NCBI RefSeq assembly: GCF_030409225.1
Contig: NZ_JAUFPK010000001.1
Coordinates: 1,975,566-2,039,565, forward strand
DNA: 64,000 nt
Reading direction: 5' to 3'
DNA from: Aquisalimonas lutea
GTDB taxonomy: Bacteria > Pseudomonadota > Gammaproteobacteria > Nitrococcales > Aquisalimonadaceae
Shown here: positions 26,457 to 34,728 of the stretch, one piece after another
Layout: every line of letters starts with the position of its first letter
Position numbering within the stretch: the first letter of the stretch is position 1
The notes under the pieces: model-generated
The model's database searches: none
Told to the model about the DNA's origin: nothing
Seen by the model: only the letters and a program-made list of their open reading frames with translations
Position numbers and translations under genes: made by a program

Positions 26457-26801
26457 GTGCCACCCGAAGAGCTTCGTTACGCTCTGCTGAAGGCCATCCA
26501 GGCCAGCCCCGAGACCAGCCAGCGGTCTCTGGCGCGGGCGCTCGGCGTCAGCGTGGGGCGCGTCAACGCCGGCCTTCAGCAGCTCGTCGAGCGCGGGCTG
26601 GTGGTGGTCACGGAGCTCGGGCAGGGCCGACGCCAGCGCTACAGCATCAGCAGGCTCGGCCTGCTGGAGAAATCGGCACTGGCCACCGTGTTCATCCGGC
26701 GCAAGGAACAGCAGCGCCAACAACTCCAGGACGAGATCACCCAGCTCGAGGCCGACCTGGCCGAGAGCCGGCAGCATGTTGGCCTGTGCAGGAACCCCTA
26801 G
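26457..26801 (+). CDS. EPS-associated MarR-type transcriptional regulator
   Basis: Winged-helix regulator of 114 residues resembling the MarR-type proteins found at the head of exopolysaccharide loci. The HTH reads SQRSLARALGVSVGRVNAGL and the wing GLVVVTELGQGRRQRYSIS. A C-terminal coiled coil (RRKEQQRQQLQDEITQLEAD) probably dimerises. The GTG at 26457 follows GGGGACGAAC and puts the conserved PPEELRYALLKAI at the very N-terminus, as in the family. It is the first gene before the ops element and the Wzz-like gene, so it probably controls the polysaccharide locus. Confidence 0.83.
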   Translation: MPPEELRYALLKAIQASPETSQRSLARALGVSVGRVNAGLQQLVERGLVVVTELGQGRRQRYSISRLGLLEKSALATVFIRRKEQQRQQLQDEITQLEADLAESRQHVGLCRNP

Positions 26802-26861
26802 GGGCGGCCCTGCGTAGCTACAATGACCGGCAGCGACCAGCCCTTGGGGAGCACCACCCCA

Positions 26862-26873
26862 GGCGGTAGCGTG
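26862..26873 (+). promoter_or_regulatory. ops element (RfaH recruitment site)
   Basis: GGCGGTAGCGTG is an exact match to the 12-base ops core known to pause RNA polymerase and recruit the antiterminator RfaH in long surface-polysaccharide operons. It lies 83 bases upstream of the Wzz-like gene, in the sense orientation, at the head of a run of same-strand polysaccharide genes about 20 kb long. RfaH itself is not in the window. Confidence 0.75.
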
Positions 26874-26956
26874 TCCGGACAGCAAATGCGAGCTTGACAA
26901 GCTCACGCCGCAAACCCGTACCCAGCCAGCCATAATGAAAGCCAGCCAGGGACGCC

Positions 26957-27922
26957 ATGGAAGAAGACCACAACACCCCGCGCAGCGGCCGCTATCCAGC
27001 CCGCGGCGATGCCGACTTCCCCGCCGAGCACCACACACACGACGACGAAATCAGCCTCTACGATCTGTGGGATGTCCTCATGCGGCGCCTGCCGGTGCTG
27101 ATCGGTGTCGCGTTGCTGGTCATCGTCGTGGGAGCGGTATACGCCTTCAGCCAGCCGATTGAATACACCTATCGCTCCCAGATCGAGCTGGCCCAGCTGC
27201 CCGAGTACCACAACCCGGCAAGTGACGCTGGTGGTGGCAACGGCGAGGCGGTCCCTGTTGTGCCTGTTGATTCCGTCCAGCGGGAGCTGGAGCAGGTGCT
27301 GATCCCTGAAGTACGCGGCCGCCTTGCCGGCGACAACGATGCGATGTCGCGCCTCCAGGTCAGCGTGTCCGGCACTAACCCGACGGTCTCATTGACCTCG
27401 ACGGCCGGGCCCGATGCGTCAGATTCCGTCACGCAACTCCATCAGGCGATCATCGAGGCCTTTCAAGCACAGCAGGAGGCGGCGCTGGAGAGCGCCGTAC
27501 AGACCGGCGCTCGCCCGTTCGAGGAGAGAGCGGAGTTACTCGGCGAACAGATAACCGAGCTTGAGGCAGAAACCGAGCGTCTGGCCCAGGCATCGGCCCG
27601 GGGCGATGGCGTGCGCGCCATGGTGTTTGCGCAGCAGCTCGGCGACGTGCGCCGCGAGCTACGCCAGGCACGGCTGCAACGGCTGGACGCCCAGAGCATG
27701 CTGGAAACGATCTGGGAGAGCGCGGAGCCCATGGACGCCCTCGGGGTTGCCAGGAAATCAAGCTCGCCCGTTGGCCCAAGCCGAAGCCTCATCATCGCGC
27801 TATCGGTTGTCCTCGCCGGCATGCTCGGCCTGTTCGCGGCCTTCTTCTGGGAGTTCGTCAGTAACGCTCGGCGCTACCGCCGAACCCAAAGTGAGCAGCA
27901 ATTAGGATCGCGGCCACCGTAG
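26957..27922 (+). CDS. Wzz/chain-length determinant-like membrane protein
   Basis: Polysaccharide co-polymerase of 321 residues in the inner membrane. After a polar N-terminus the signature DDEISLYDLWDVLMRRLPVL leads into the first membrane helix (IGVALLVIVVGAVYAFSQP, about residues 47-65). A periplasmic domain with a long coiled coil (about residues 165-255) follows, then a second helix SLIIALSVVLAGMLGLFAAFFWEFV near the C-terminus. It sets chain length of the exported glycan together with Wzy. It is the first structural gene after the ops element. No tyrosine-kinase domain is attached. Confidence 0.85.
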   Translation: MEEDHNTPRSGRYPARGDADFPAEHHTHDDEISLYDLWDVLMRRLPVLIGVALLVIVVGAVYAFSQPIEYTYRSQIELAQLPEYHNPASDAGGGNGEAVPVVPVDSVQRELEQVLIPEVRGRLAGDNDAMSRLQVSVSGTNPTVSLTSTAGPDASDSVTQLHQAIIEAFQAQQEAALESAVQTGARPFEERAELLGEQITELEAETERLAQASARGDGVRAMVFAQQLGDVRRELRQARLQRLDAQSMLETIWESAEPMDALGVARKSSSPVGPSRSLIIALSVVLAGMLGLFAAFFWEFVSNARRYRRTQSEQQLGSRPP

Positions 27923-28012
27923 GAATGAGGTAACTAGCGATCTCTTCCAGAGCTGATCCCCAGGTAGGAGAGCCAATCATTCTGTGGGAGTGGTTCAGCC
28001 CCGACATTCCCA
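27914..28012. repeat. Degenerate REP-like elements
   Basis: Worn versions of the dispersed palindrome are recognisable: CCGTAGGAATGAGGTAACTAG at 27917 and GTGGGAGTGGTTCAGCCCC near 27983. Arms no longer pair fully. They mark an old boundary between the Wzz-like gene and the next block of the locus. Confidence 0.5.
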
Positions 28013-28022
28013 GAGAACGGGA

Positions 28023-28331
28023 CTAAACGCCCGTTGCTCGCGCCGTTGGAGAATGCGAGCGATACGGTCGGGGCGCTGAAAAGCCACGTGAGGCAGCGCG
28101 CGGCGACCTCTCCGGTACCGATGACCGAGGCGAACAGCTCGCGCTGGTCCTTGAGGTGGGGTGGTAGTCGATCTCCTCGCGCGGCCGCCTGAGCTCGGCA
28201 TCGAGCGATTCAATGACGATCTGGTTGGAGTTGCGTCCCCCTTTCCGCAACGGCTCGCTACCCGTGCCACTGGTGTAGTGATCCTCAGGCGCATCGTGGT
28301 ATGTGTTGTGCCAGCCAGTGTTGGATTGCAC
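28023..28331 (-). pseudogene. Possible decayed coding fragment, unrecognised
   Basis: On the minus strand an open frame starts MQSNTGWHNTYHDAPEDHY and continues into IVIESLDAELRRPREEID. After about 28150 protein-like sequence appears to switch frame (LKDQRELFASVIGTGEVAAR). That suggests a frameshifted remnant of an opposite-strand gene, but I recognise no family. The 28332-28484 stretch up to the lactonase gene shows nothing further that I can support. Confidence 0.25.
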
Positions 28332-28484
28332 ATCTGACTCCCTTCGCTACTGGGCTGGCTAGTAACGGTGGCTTGACCGTAATTGGGTAAGGTGAGTCTG
28401 GTGCCACCTTGGTGAGAACCGGTTTATCCGCTAAAGCGTTGCCGCTAACCTTCTGGGCTTGTTCTGGAATTCTAAGGACTCAGC

Positions 28485-29369
28485 GTGGAGCAACGAGACA
28501 ACCGATTGCCGAGACTCGCGAATGTGCGGTGCTCCGTTGCGTATGAAACCCGAAATGGGTTGGGCGAGGGGGCGTTCTGGGATCGTGCCGGCCGGCGTTT
28601 ACTGTGGGTGGATATCCTCGGTGCCAACGTGTTCGTCGGCGCCGGTGAAGCGTATGAGACCTACCGACTACCGGTCATGCCTAGCGTCATATGGAAGGTC
28701 AGCGGGGAACGGGTCTACTTGGCCACCGACGAGGGGGTTGGCGAGCTTGACCTGGACAACGGTCGTTACCGCACTGTCGTTGAAGTAGAGGCGGATCAGC
28801 CAGACACGCGCAGCAATGACGGTGGCGAGGCGCCGGACGGTAGCTTCTGGTTCGGTACCATGCTGCGCGAGCCTGTGAGAAAAGGTGGAGCGTTGTACCG
28901 GGTCTCGCCGAACCTGTCCGTCCAGCGTGTGGGCGGCCCCGTAGGTATACCTAATACTTTCCTGTTCCCTGCTGGTGGGGCGTACGCCCTCATCGGCGAT
29001 TCCTTTGACCGACGGATTGTCCGCTACCAGCTCCACGATAGTGCGCTGAGTGGTGGCGAGCCGTGGATGGCGAAGGCAACGGGCTCGAGCGGGGTGCCCG
29101 ACGGCTCCGCCTTGGTGGACGAGACGGCGGTGATCAACGCTGAATGGGATGGTGGGCGTTTGGTCGCATACAACATGCGGGGAGAGGCGTACGATGCCCT
29201 GAATCTGCCCGTTTCCCGGCCAACCAGCTGTGCGCTCGGTGGTGGCGATGGGCGCTTGCTATATGTAACCTCCGCGCGCGAAGGTCTGACGGATGCTGAG
29301 CTGGAGGCTCAACCCTTGGCCGGCGCCGTTTTTGCCGTGCATCTGAATCCGCCCAATGGCAGCGAGTAA
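28485..29369 (+). CDS. SMP-30/gluconolactonase-family protein
   Basis: Six-bladed beta-propeller lactonase of 294 residues. The metal site elements are visible: a glutamate in RNGLGEGAFWDRAGRRLLWVD near the N-terminus, SNDGGEAPDGSFWFGTM in the middle and LVDETAVINAEWDGGRL later. Family members hydrolyse sugar lactones to aldonic acids using a divalent metal. The start is a GTG at 28485. It overlaps the next glycosyltransferase gene by 14 bases, which places a lactonase inside a polysaccharide operon. It may act in making an activated sugar acid with the three enzymes downstream. Confidence 0.85.
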   Translation: MEQRDNRLPRLANVRCSVAYETRNGLGEGAFWDRAGRRLLWVDILGANVFVGAGEAYETYRLPVMPSVIWKVSGERVYLATDEGVGELDLDNGRYRTVVEVEADQPDTRSNDGGEAPDGSFWFGTMLREPVRKGGALYRVSPNLSVQRVGGPVGIPNTFLFPAGGAYALIGDSFDRRIVRYQLHDSALSGGEPWMAKATGSSGVPDGSALVDETAVINAEWDGGRLVAYNMRGEAYDALNLPVSRPTSCALGGGDGRLLYVTSAREGLTDAELEAQPLAGAVFAVHLNPPNGSE

Positions 29370-30339
29370 TGAGCCGATGACGCATTTGGCTAGTATCGTA
29401 ATCCGGACGCTGAACGAGTCCAGGCACTTGGAGGAGCTGCTGAGTGCCATTGCCGATCAGCACACGCCGGATTTCGACGTGGAGGTGGTGCTGGTGGACT
29501 CCGGCTCCACGGACGGGACGCTGGATATTGCCAAGCGCTACGGCTGCCGGATCACGACCATCGATAAGTCGGAGTTCACCTTCGGCCGGTCCCTGAACCG
29601 GGGCTGTGAGTTTGCCGACGGGGAGTATCTGGTCTTCGTCAGCGGCCACTGCATACCGGCCACCGCGGACTGGCTGGCCCAGCTGCTGCGGCCTTTGCGG
29701 GAAGGGCTGGCCGACTACGTCTACGGGCGCCAGACCGGCCGCGATACCACCAAGTTCAGCGAGGACATGCTGTTCCGCAAGTACTATCCGGCGGAGTCGA
29801 GCATCCCGCAGCAGGGTTATTTCTGCAACAACGCCAATGCTGCCGTAACCCGCCGGGCCTGGTCCCGCTACCAGTTCAACGAGGAGCTCACCGGCTTGGA
29901 GGACATGTACTTGGCCAAGCAGGTCGTGGCCGACGGCGGGCACGTGGCATACGTGGCTCAGGCGCCGGTGCATCATATCCATGACGAGACCTGGACCCAG
30001 GTGCGCATCCGCTATGAGCGCGAGGCGGTGGCGTTACGTAACATTCTGCCGGAGTTGCACTTCAGCCTGCTGGATTTCGTGTGGTGTTATCTCTCCGGCG
30101 TGGCCGCCGATCTGGGCGCGGCGCGGCGGGAGGGTGTCCTGCTCGGTAATGTGGGCGATATTCTGCGCTTCCGGCTGATGCAGTACTGGGGGGCTTACCG
30201 TGGCAACCACGAGCATCGCAAACTCTCAAAGGCAATGAAGATGCGCTACTTCTACCCAAACGTCACCGCCGTGGAGACAAAGCATGACGCAGGTAGCCTT
30301 GCTGCCGATGAAGGCCAACAGCGAACGGGTGCGCGGTAA
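29356..30339 (+). CDS. Glycosyltransferase family 2 (rhamnosyltransferase-like)
   Basis: GT-A fold transferase of 327 residues. It opens with ASIVIRTLNESRHLEELLSA and the nucleotide-binding DVEVVLVDSGSTDGTLDIA, and has the acceptor region FCNNANAAVTRRAW with GLEDMYLAKQV. The DxD-like motif is replaced by SGHCIPATADW, a form seen in rhamnosyltransferase-like members. Its ATG at 29356 lies within the lactonase gene; 29377 is an alternative. Its 3' end runs 56 bases into the CMP-transferase gene in another frame, so the last ~18 residues may be a non-conserved tail. Confidence 0.88.
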   Translation: MAASNEPMTHLASIVIRTLNESRHLEELLSAIADQHTPDFDVEVVLVDSGSTDGTLDIAKRYGCRITTIDKSEFTFGRSLNRGCEFADGEYLVFVSGHCIPATADWLAQLLRPLREGLADYVYGRQTGRDTTKFSEDMLFRKYYPAESSIPQQGYFCNNANAAVTRRAWSRYQFNEELTGLEDMYLAKQVVADGGHVAYVAQAPVHHIHDETWTQVRIRYEREAVALRNILPELHFSLLDFVWCYLSGVAADLGAARREGVLLGNVGDILRFRLMQYWGAYRGNHEHRKLSKAMKMRYFYPNVTAVETKHDAGSLAADEGQQRTGAR

Positions 30340-30958
30340 GAACTTCCGCGATTTGGCCGGTAAGCCGCTGTTTCGGTGGATGCTGGATTCGCTGCTGTCC
30401 TTGGAGTCGATCGACAAGGTCGTGGTCAACACCGACGCGCGGGCGATCCTGCGGGAAAACGGTCTGGAGGAATCCGACCGGGTGATGGTCCGCGACCGGC
30501 ATGAGGCCCTGCAGGGTGATATGGTCAGCATGAACCGCATTATCGAGGATGACATTGCGGCGGTGCCGGCGGACCTGTACCTGATGACCCACACCACCAA
30601 CCCGCTGCTCTCCGCGGCGACCGCGCGAGACGCCATGAATCAGTTCCTGGCGGCCAGCGAGCGGTATGACTCGCTGTTCACGGTTAACCGGATCCAGACC
30701 CGCTTCTACCGGGAGGACGGCAGCGCTGTGAATCACGATCCCAATGTGCTGCTGCGAACCCAGGACCTGGAGCCCTGGCTGGAGGAAAACTCCTGCCTGT
30801 ACCTATTCACGCGGGAGAGCTTCGCCCGCACCGGGGCGCGGATCGGCGCGGCGCCCATGATGTACGAGACGCCCAAGTTGGAGTCGGTGGACATCGACGA
30901 GCCCGAGGACTGGATCATGGCCGAGGCGCTGGCCCGCTACGGCCTGGAGCAGCACTGA
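30284..30958 (+). CDS. CMP-sugar acid synthetase (NeuA-like cytidylyltransferase)
   Basis: Cytidylyltransferase of 224 residues that would couple CMP to a 2-keto sugar acid. The N-terminal nucleotide loop LPMKANSERVRGKNFRDLAGK replaces the common ARGGSKGIPGKN version. HTTNPLLSAATARDAMNQF corresponds to the CMP-base pocket, and ESVDIDEPEDW carries the metal-binding DxxxD type end. The start must be the ATG at 30284 because the loop begins seven residues later, so the gene overlaps the glycosyltransferase by 56 bases. No NeuB- or KdsA-like synthase accompanies it, leaving the sugar acid unknown. Confidence 0.88.
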   Translation: MTQVALLPMKANSERVRGKNFRDLAGKPLFRWMLDSLLSLESIDKVVVNTDARAILRENGLEESDRVMVRDRHEALQGDMVSMNRIIEDDIAAVPADLYLMTHTTNPLLSAATARDAMNQFLAASERYDSLFTVNRIQTRFYREDGSAVNHDPNVLLRTQDLEPWLEENSCLYLFTRESFARTGARIGAAPMMYETPKLESVDIDEPEDWIMAEALARYGLEQH

Positions 30959-31893
30959 TGCAGCGGCTGCTGATCACCTGCCCGCCCATGCTGGGCAAGA
31001 AGGATTATTTCCTGCCGCGGCTGCGCGAGCGCGGCTTCGACGTGCACTGCCCGGATGTGGCCCAGACCCTGTCGGAGGCGGAGCTCATGGAGCTGGTGCC
31101 GCAGTTCGACGCCTGGATCATCGGCGACGACCCCGCGACCCGGCGCGTGCTGGCGGCCGGCGCCGAGGGCCGATTGCGGGTGGCCGTGAAGTGGGGCGTG
31201 GGTGTCGACAATGTGGACCGGGACGTCTGTGCGGAGCTGGGGTTGGCCTTCGCCAACACACCGCAGATGTTCGGTGCGGAGGTGGCGGACGTGGCGCTGG
31301 GCTACGTCATCGCCCTGGCCCGGCATACCTTCGCCATCGATCGCGGGGTCCGGGAAGGCGGCTGGCCGAAGCCGAGGGGTATCTCCCTGACGGGTAAGAC
31401 GGTGGCTGTGGTCGGCTACGGCGACATCGGTCGGGCCACGGTGAGTCGGCTCCAGGCCTGCGAGCTGAACGTGATTGTCTACGACCCCGCGCGTTCGTCC
31501 GCCGATCTGCCGCCCGGCATGCGGCTGCTCTCGTGGCCGGAAGGCGTCGAGGAGTGCGATTTCCTGGTCTTCACCTGCGCGCTGACGGCGGCCAACCGCC
31601 ACATGCTGGATGTTGGCGTGCTGGAGCGCTGCAAGCAGGGGGTTCGCGTGGTGAACGTGGCGAGGGGTCCGTTGATCGACGAGCAGGCCCTGATCGAGGC
31701 GCTCGAATCCGGCCAGGTACAATCGGCGGCCCTAGATGTGTTCGAGCTGGAGCCGCTGCCTATGAACAGCCCGTTGCGGAAGCACCCGTATTGCGTGTTC
31801 GGCTCCCACAACGGCTCCAATACGGAGGAAGGGGTGTTTCGGGCCAGCGACAAGGCCATCGAGTTGGTGGAAGGGTTCCTGCAAAACCCATGA
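30958..31893 (+). CDS. D-isomer-specific 2-hydroxyacid dehydrogenase
   Basis: NAD-dependent dehydrogenase of 311 residues related to phosphoglycerate dehydrogenase. The Rossmann motif VAVVGYGDIGRATV lies near residues 146-159. The catalytic triad is complete: Arg in VVNVARGPLID, Glu in ALDVFELEPLP and His in GSHNGSNTEEG. Start and preceding stop share one base (TGATG), so it is co-translated with the CMP-transferase. In this setting it probably interconverts a 2-keto and 2-hydroxy sugar acid rather than making serine. Confidence 0.9.
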   Translation: MQRLLITCPPMLGKKDYFLPRLRERGFDVHCPDVAQTLSEAELMELVPQFDAWIIGDDPATRRVLAAGAEGRLRVAVKWGVGVDNVDRDVCAELGLAFANTPQMFGAEVADVALGYVIALARHTFAIDRGVREGGWPKPRGISLTGKTVAVVGYGDIGRATVSRLQACELNVIVYDPARSSADLPPGMRLLSWPEGVEECDFLVFTCALTAANRHMLDVGVLERCKQGVRVVNVARGPLIDEQALIEALESGQVQSAALDVFELEPLPMNSPLRKHPYCVFGSHNGSNTEEGVFRASDKAIELVEGFLQNP

Positions 31894-32618
31894 CGGACGC
31901 GGCCATCATCACTGGCAGCGCGGGCGCCATCGGCAAGGCGCTGGTAGCGGCGTTCAGGGAAATGGGCTATTTCGTCGTGGGCGTCGACCGTGCAGATTCT
32001 CCAGAGGCTGACGCCGCGCTCCGGCTGGACTTGGCGGAGCTGGCGGCGCCGGCGGGCGACGCCCCTACGCAAGCCATACTGGCGGCCCTGGGCGAGCGCC
32101 CCCTGAAGGTGCTGATTAACAATGCCGCGATACAGCAGCTGGGTTCGGTGGAGACGTTATCCGTGGCCGAGTTCCGCCGGACGCTGGATGTCAATGTCAC
32201 CGCGGCCTACGCGCTAGTGCAGGCCTGCCTGGAGCGGCTGTCATCCGCCGGTGGCAGCGTGGTCAACATCGGCTCCATCCACGCCCGCCAGACCAAGCCG
32301 GCCTTTGCCGCCTATGCCACCAGCAAAGGTGCGCTGGAGACGATGACCCGGGCCCTGGCGGTGGAGCTGGGCTCGCGGGTGCGGGTCAATGCCATCAGCA
32401 TGGCCGCCATCGATACGCCCATGCTGCGCGCGGGCTTCGAGGACCAGAGCCAGGCCTATGACGCCCTGGCGGCGTGCCATCCCACCGGCCGTATCGGCAC
32501 GCCGGCTGAGGTCGCACGCCTGGCGCTGTTCCTGGCCGGTGGCGAGGTGCCCTTCCAGAATGGCGCGGTCGTTGACCTCACCGGGGGCATTGCAGGGCGG
32601 CTGCACGACCCCGTTTGA
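31890..32618 (+). CDS. Short-chain dehydrogenase/reductase
   Basis: NAD(P)-dependent SDR of 242 residues. TGSAGAIGKALVAAF is the dinucleotide loop, and VLINNAAIQQLG and the catalytic Ser-Tyr-Lys set (NIGSIHARQ, YATSKGALE) are all present. The ATG at 31890 overlaps the previous stop in an ATGA. It probably oxidises or reduces a hydroxyl of the sugar or sugar acid handled by the neighbouring lactonase, CMP-transferase and 2-hydroxyacid dehydrogenase. The substrate cannot be read from sequence. Confidence 0.92.
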   Translation: MTDAAIITGSAGAIGKALVAAFREMGYFVVGVDRADSPEADAALRLDLAELAAPAGDAPTQAILAALGERPLKVLINNAAIQQLGSVETLSVAEFRRTLDVNVTAAYALVQACLERLSSAGGSVVNIGSIHARQTKPAFAAYATSKGALETMTRALAVELGSRVRVNAISMAAIDTPMLRAGFEDQSQAYDALAACHPTGRIGTPAEVARLALFLAGGEVPFQNGAVVDLTGGIAGRLHDPV

Positions 32619-32635
32619 TCCATAAAGGAGCACCC

Positions 32636-33415
32636 ATGAGCGGTACTGTTAACCCCTACCGGAACGCCGCGATGCTGATCGCCCTCCGCCTGGCGTGGGA
32701 CCTGGATCCCCGGTCTTGGCAGGCTCGGCGCCGGTTGAAGAGGCTTCGGGACACCCACCGCGGGGAGAAGGCTGTAATCCTGTGCAACGGCCCATCCCTG
32801 CTGAAGGTGGACTTCGACCGCCTCAGCGCTAGCCGTGTGTATACCTTCGGCCTTAACAAAATCAATATGCTCTACGACAAGACCGATCACCGGCCCAGCT
32901 CCATCGTCTCCGTCAACCGGTTGGTGATCGAGCAGAATCTGGCGTTCTTTAACGAGACCGACACCCCGTTGTTTATGGACTCCATGGCGGTCCGGCAGGG
33001 CCTGAAGACCCGTGGCAACGTCTATTACCTGAACTCCACCCCCCTCCACGGCACGTTCGCCCGCGACGTTTCCATGAGCCTGTTCCAGGGCCACACCGTG
33101 ACCTACGTGGCGCTTCAGGTAGCCTTCCATTTGGGTTTTCAGCAGGTGGCGCTGGTGGGCTGCGATCACAACTTCGCCACCAAGGGGCCGGCCAACAAGA
33201 CCGTGACCGGCGGCGAGTCGGATCCTAACCACTTCGACCCGAACTATTTCGCCGGGGTGAAGTGGCAGCTGCCGGATCTGGTCGAGAGCGAGATGGCCTA
33301 CTTCAAGGCGCTACAGGTCTACGAAGAGGCGGGCCGCAGCCTCTATAACTGCACCGAGGGCGGCAAGCTGGAGATCCTGCCTAGGAAGCCGCTTCCCGAC
33401 TTTCTCGATGAGTGA
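32636..33415 (+). CDS. MptE/CST-like protein (DUF115 type), candidate sugar-acid transferase
   Basis: A 259-residue protein with EKAVILCNGPSLLKVDFDRL near residues 40-60. This GNGPSL-type loop is shared by MptE-like (DUF115) proteins and GT42 sialyltransferases such as CST. Later TVTYVALQVAFHLGFQQVALVGCDHNF resembles the CMP-binding half. The start at 32636 has AAAGGAG upstream. It is the sixth gene of the sugar-acid module, just before the flippase, with which it overlaps by eight bases. Because a NeuA-like gene lies three genes upstream, a CMP-sugar-acid transferase is plausible, but this is inference. Confidence 0.65.
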   Translation: MSGTVNPYRNAAMLIALRLAWDLDPRSWQARRRLKRLRDTHRGEKAVILCNGPSLLKVDFDRLSASRVYTFGLNKINMLYDKTDHRPSSIVSVNRLVIEQNLAFFNETDTPLFMDSMAVRQGLKTRGNVYYLNSTPLHGTFARDVSMSLFQGHTVTYVALQVAFHLGFQQVALVGCDHNFATKGPANKTVTGGESDPNHFDPNYFAGVKWQLPDLVESEMAYFKALQVYEEAGRSLYNCTEGGKLEILPRKPLPDFLDE

Positions 33416-34706
33416 GGCGCGGACACTTGGTGTAAACGGGCTCATCTATTTGGCAGCCACCCTGGTTGCCAGGGGGGTGCCGTTCATCCTAATGGTGGTT
33501 TACGCCAATGTCTTGCCGCCCGACGAGTACGGATTGGTTGGCACGATAATGGTCACGGTCGGAATCGTCTCAGTTTATGTAGGGCTGCGCCCCGATATCT
33601 ATGTGATCAAGCACTATCATCAGGATGAAGGCGCCTTCGGCGATCACATCGCGGCGCTGTATCAGATCCTGGCGACTACCTTTTTAGTCATAATTGCTTT
33701 GCTGGTCCTCGGTCACGCCCTATTGCCGGTGCCTCGCGAAGTAGCTCTGGGCTTCGCCGCGGCAGTCGCCGTTCTGTCCTTGGGACGCGGGCTCCAGCTG
33801 ATTCCCGACAGCCTGCTGATGTCGAGCGGTCGCTCCCTCCAGTACGCTATCAGCCAGCTGGTACTGGCCGTGGGCTATCTGGCGGTGTCGTTGCCTTTGG
33901 TTTATTGGCTGCGCTCCTGGGAGGCGATGGCGGTGGGCAACTTCGTCGTCTGGTGTGCGGGCGCTGGGGTTTCCACGGCTCTAGCCGCCGGGCTTTTCGG
34001 CTTCCACGGACTGCGTTCACTGGCGCGCCTTCGTCCGCAACGGCTACGCGAAGCCTTCGGTTTCTTGTTTCCGCTTACCTTCCATGTAATCGGATTCGCC
34101 TTGGTGAACGCCATCGACCGGTTCATCCTCATGGATATGCAGGGCGTGGCGGCCGTTGGCGCGTATACAGCGGCCTACACGCTGGGGCTGGTGCTGGGTG
34201 TGGCGCATGACGCGCTGTTGAAGGCTTGGAATCCCTATTTCTTCCGGCGGGTCACCTCCGAAGGGGTCAGCCTGCGGCGAATGCTGGCGCCACAGTCGCT
34301 GTATGCACTGGCCTCGGTGGTTTCGGCGTTGGTTTACGGGTACGCGGCCAGCCACGCTTTCGAATTCATGTATCCGGCCGCCTACGCCAATGCGGCAGCC
34401 GTGGTTCCCGTGGTTTGCCTGGCCTATGGACTGGAAGGGGTTCGCAAGATCTTCTGCGGGCAGCTCTACGTGTTCTCCCGCATGAAGACCCTGGCGTCTA
34501 TGTCCTTGCTGGCGGCGCTTGCCAACATAGTGCTCAACGTGCTGTGGATCCCGCAGTTCGGCATCATGGGGGCCGCCTACGCCACGCTGGCCGCCTTCGC
34601 CTTCATGGCAACGGCCGTTATATTCTTCTCTATTTATCTTTCCCATGCCGCGGCGCGGTTGCCGGACCCTTCCCAGGCGTCCGGAGCCCCAGCGGGCGAT
34701 GCATGA
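33408..34706 (+). CDS. wzx: Oligosaccharide flippase (Wzx-like)
   Basis: Inner-membrane polysaccharide unit transporter of 432 residues with about 12-14 hydrophobic helices, in the MATE/MVF fold. The N-terminus VNGLIYLAATLVARGVPFIL and FGFLFPLTFHVIGFALVNAIDRFIL with VGAYTAAYTLGLVLGVAHDALLKAWNPYF fit the family. It moves undecaprenyl-linked repeat units to the periplasm, where the polymerases encoded further on would act. It overlaps the preceding gene by eight bases. The repeat unit carried is unknown. Confidence 0.88.
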   Translation: MSEARTLGVNGLIYLAATLVARGVPFILMVVYANVLPPDEYGLVGTIMVTVGIVSVYVGLRPDIYVIKHYHQDEGAFGDHIAALYQILATTFLVIIALLVLGHALLPVPREVALGFAAAVAVLSLGRGLQLIPDSLLMSSGRSLQYAISQLVLAVGYLAVSLPLVYWLRSWEAMAVGNFVVWCAGAGVSTALAAGLFGFHGLRSLARLRPQRLREAFGFLFPLTFHVIGFALVNAIDRFILMDMQGVAAVGAYTAAYTLGLVLGVAHDALLKAWNPYFFRRVTSEGVSLRRMLAPQSLYALASVVSALVYGYAASHAFEFMYPAAYANAAAVVPVVCLAYGLEGVRKIFCGQLYVFSRMKTLASMSLLAALANIVLNVLWIPQFGIMGAAYATLAAFAFMATAVIFFSIYLSHAAARLPDPSQASGAPAGDA

Positions 34707-34728
34707 ACGAACCGACCGAGGATCACGG

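Noticed and set aside
26894-26899. TTGACA as a -35 box of the polysaccharide operon
   Set aside because: No -10-like hexamer at 16-18 bases downstream, and it lies after the ops element, which must be transcribed to work.
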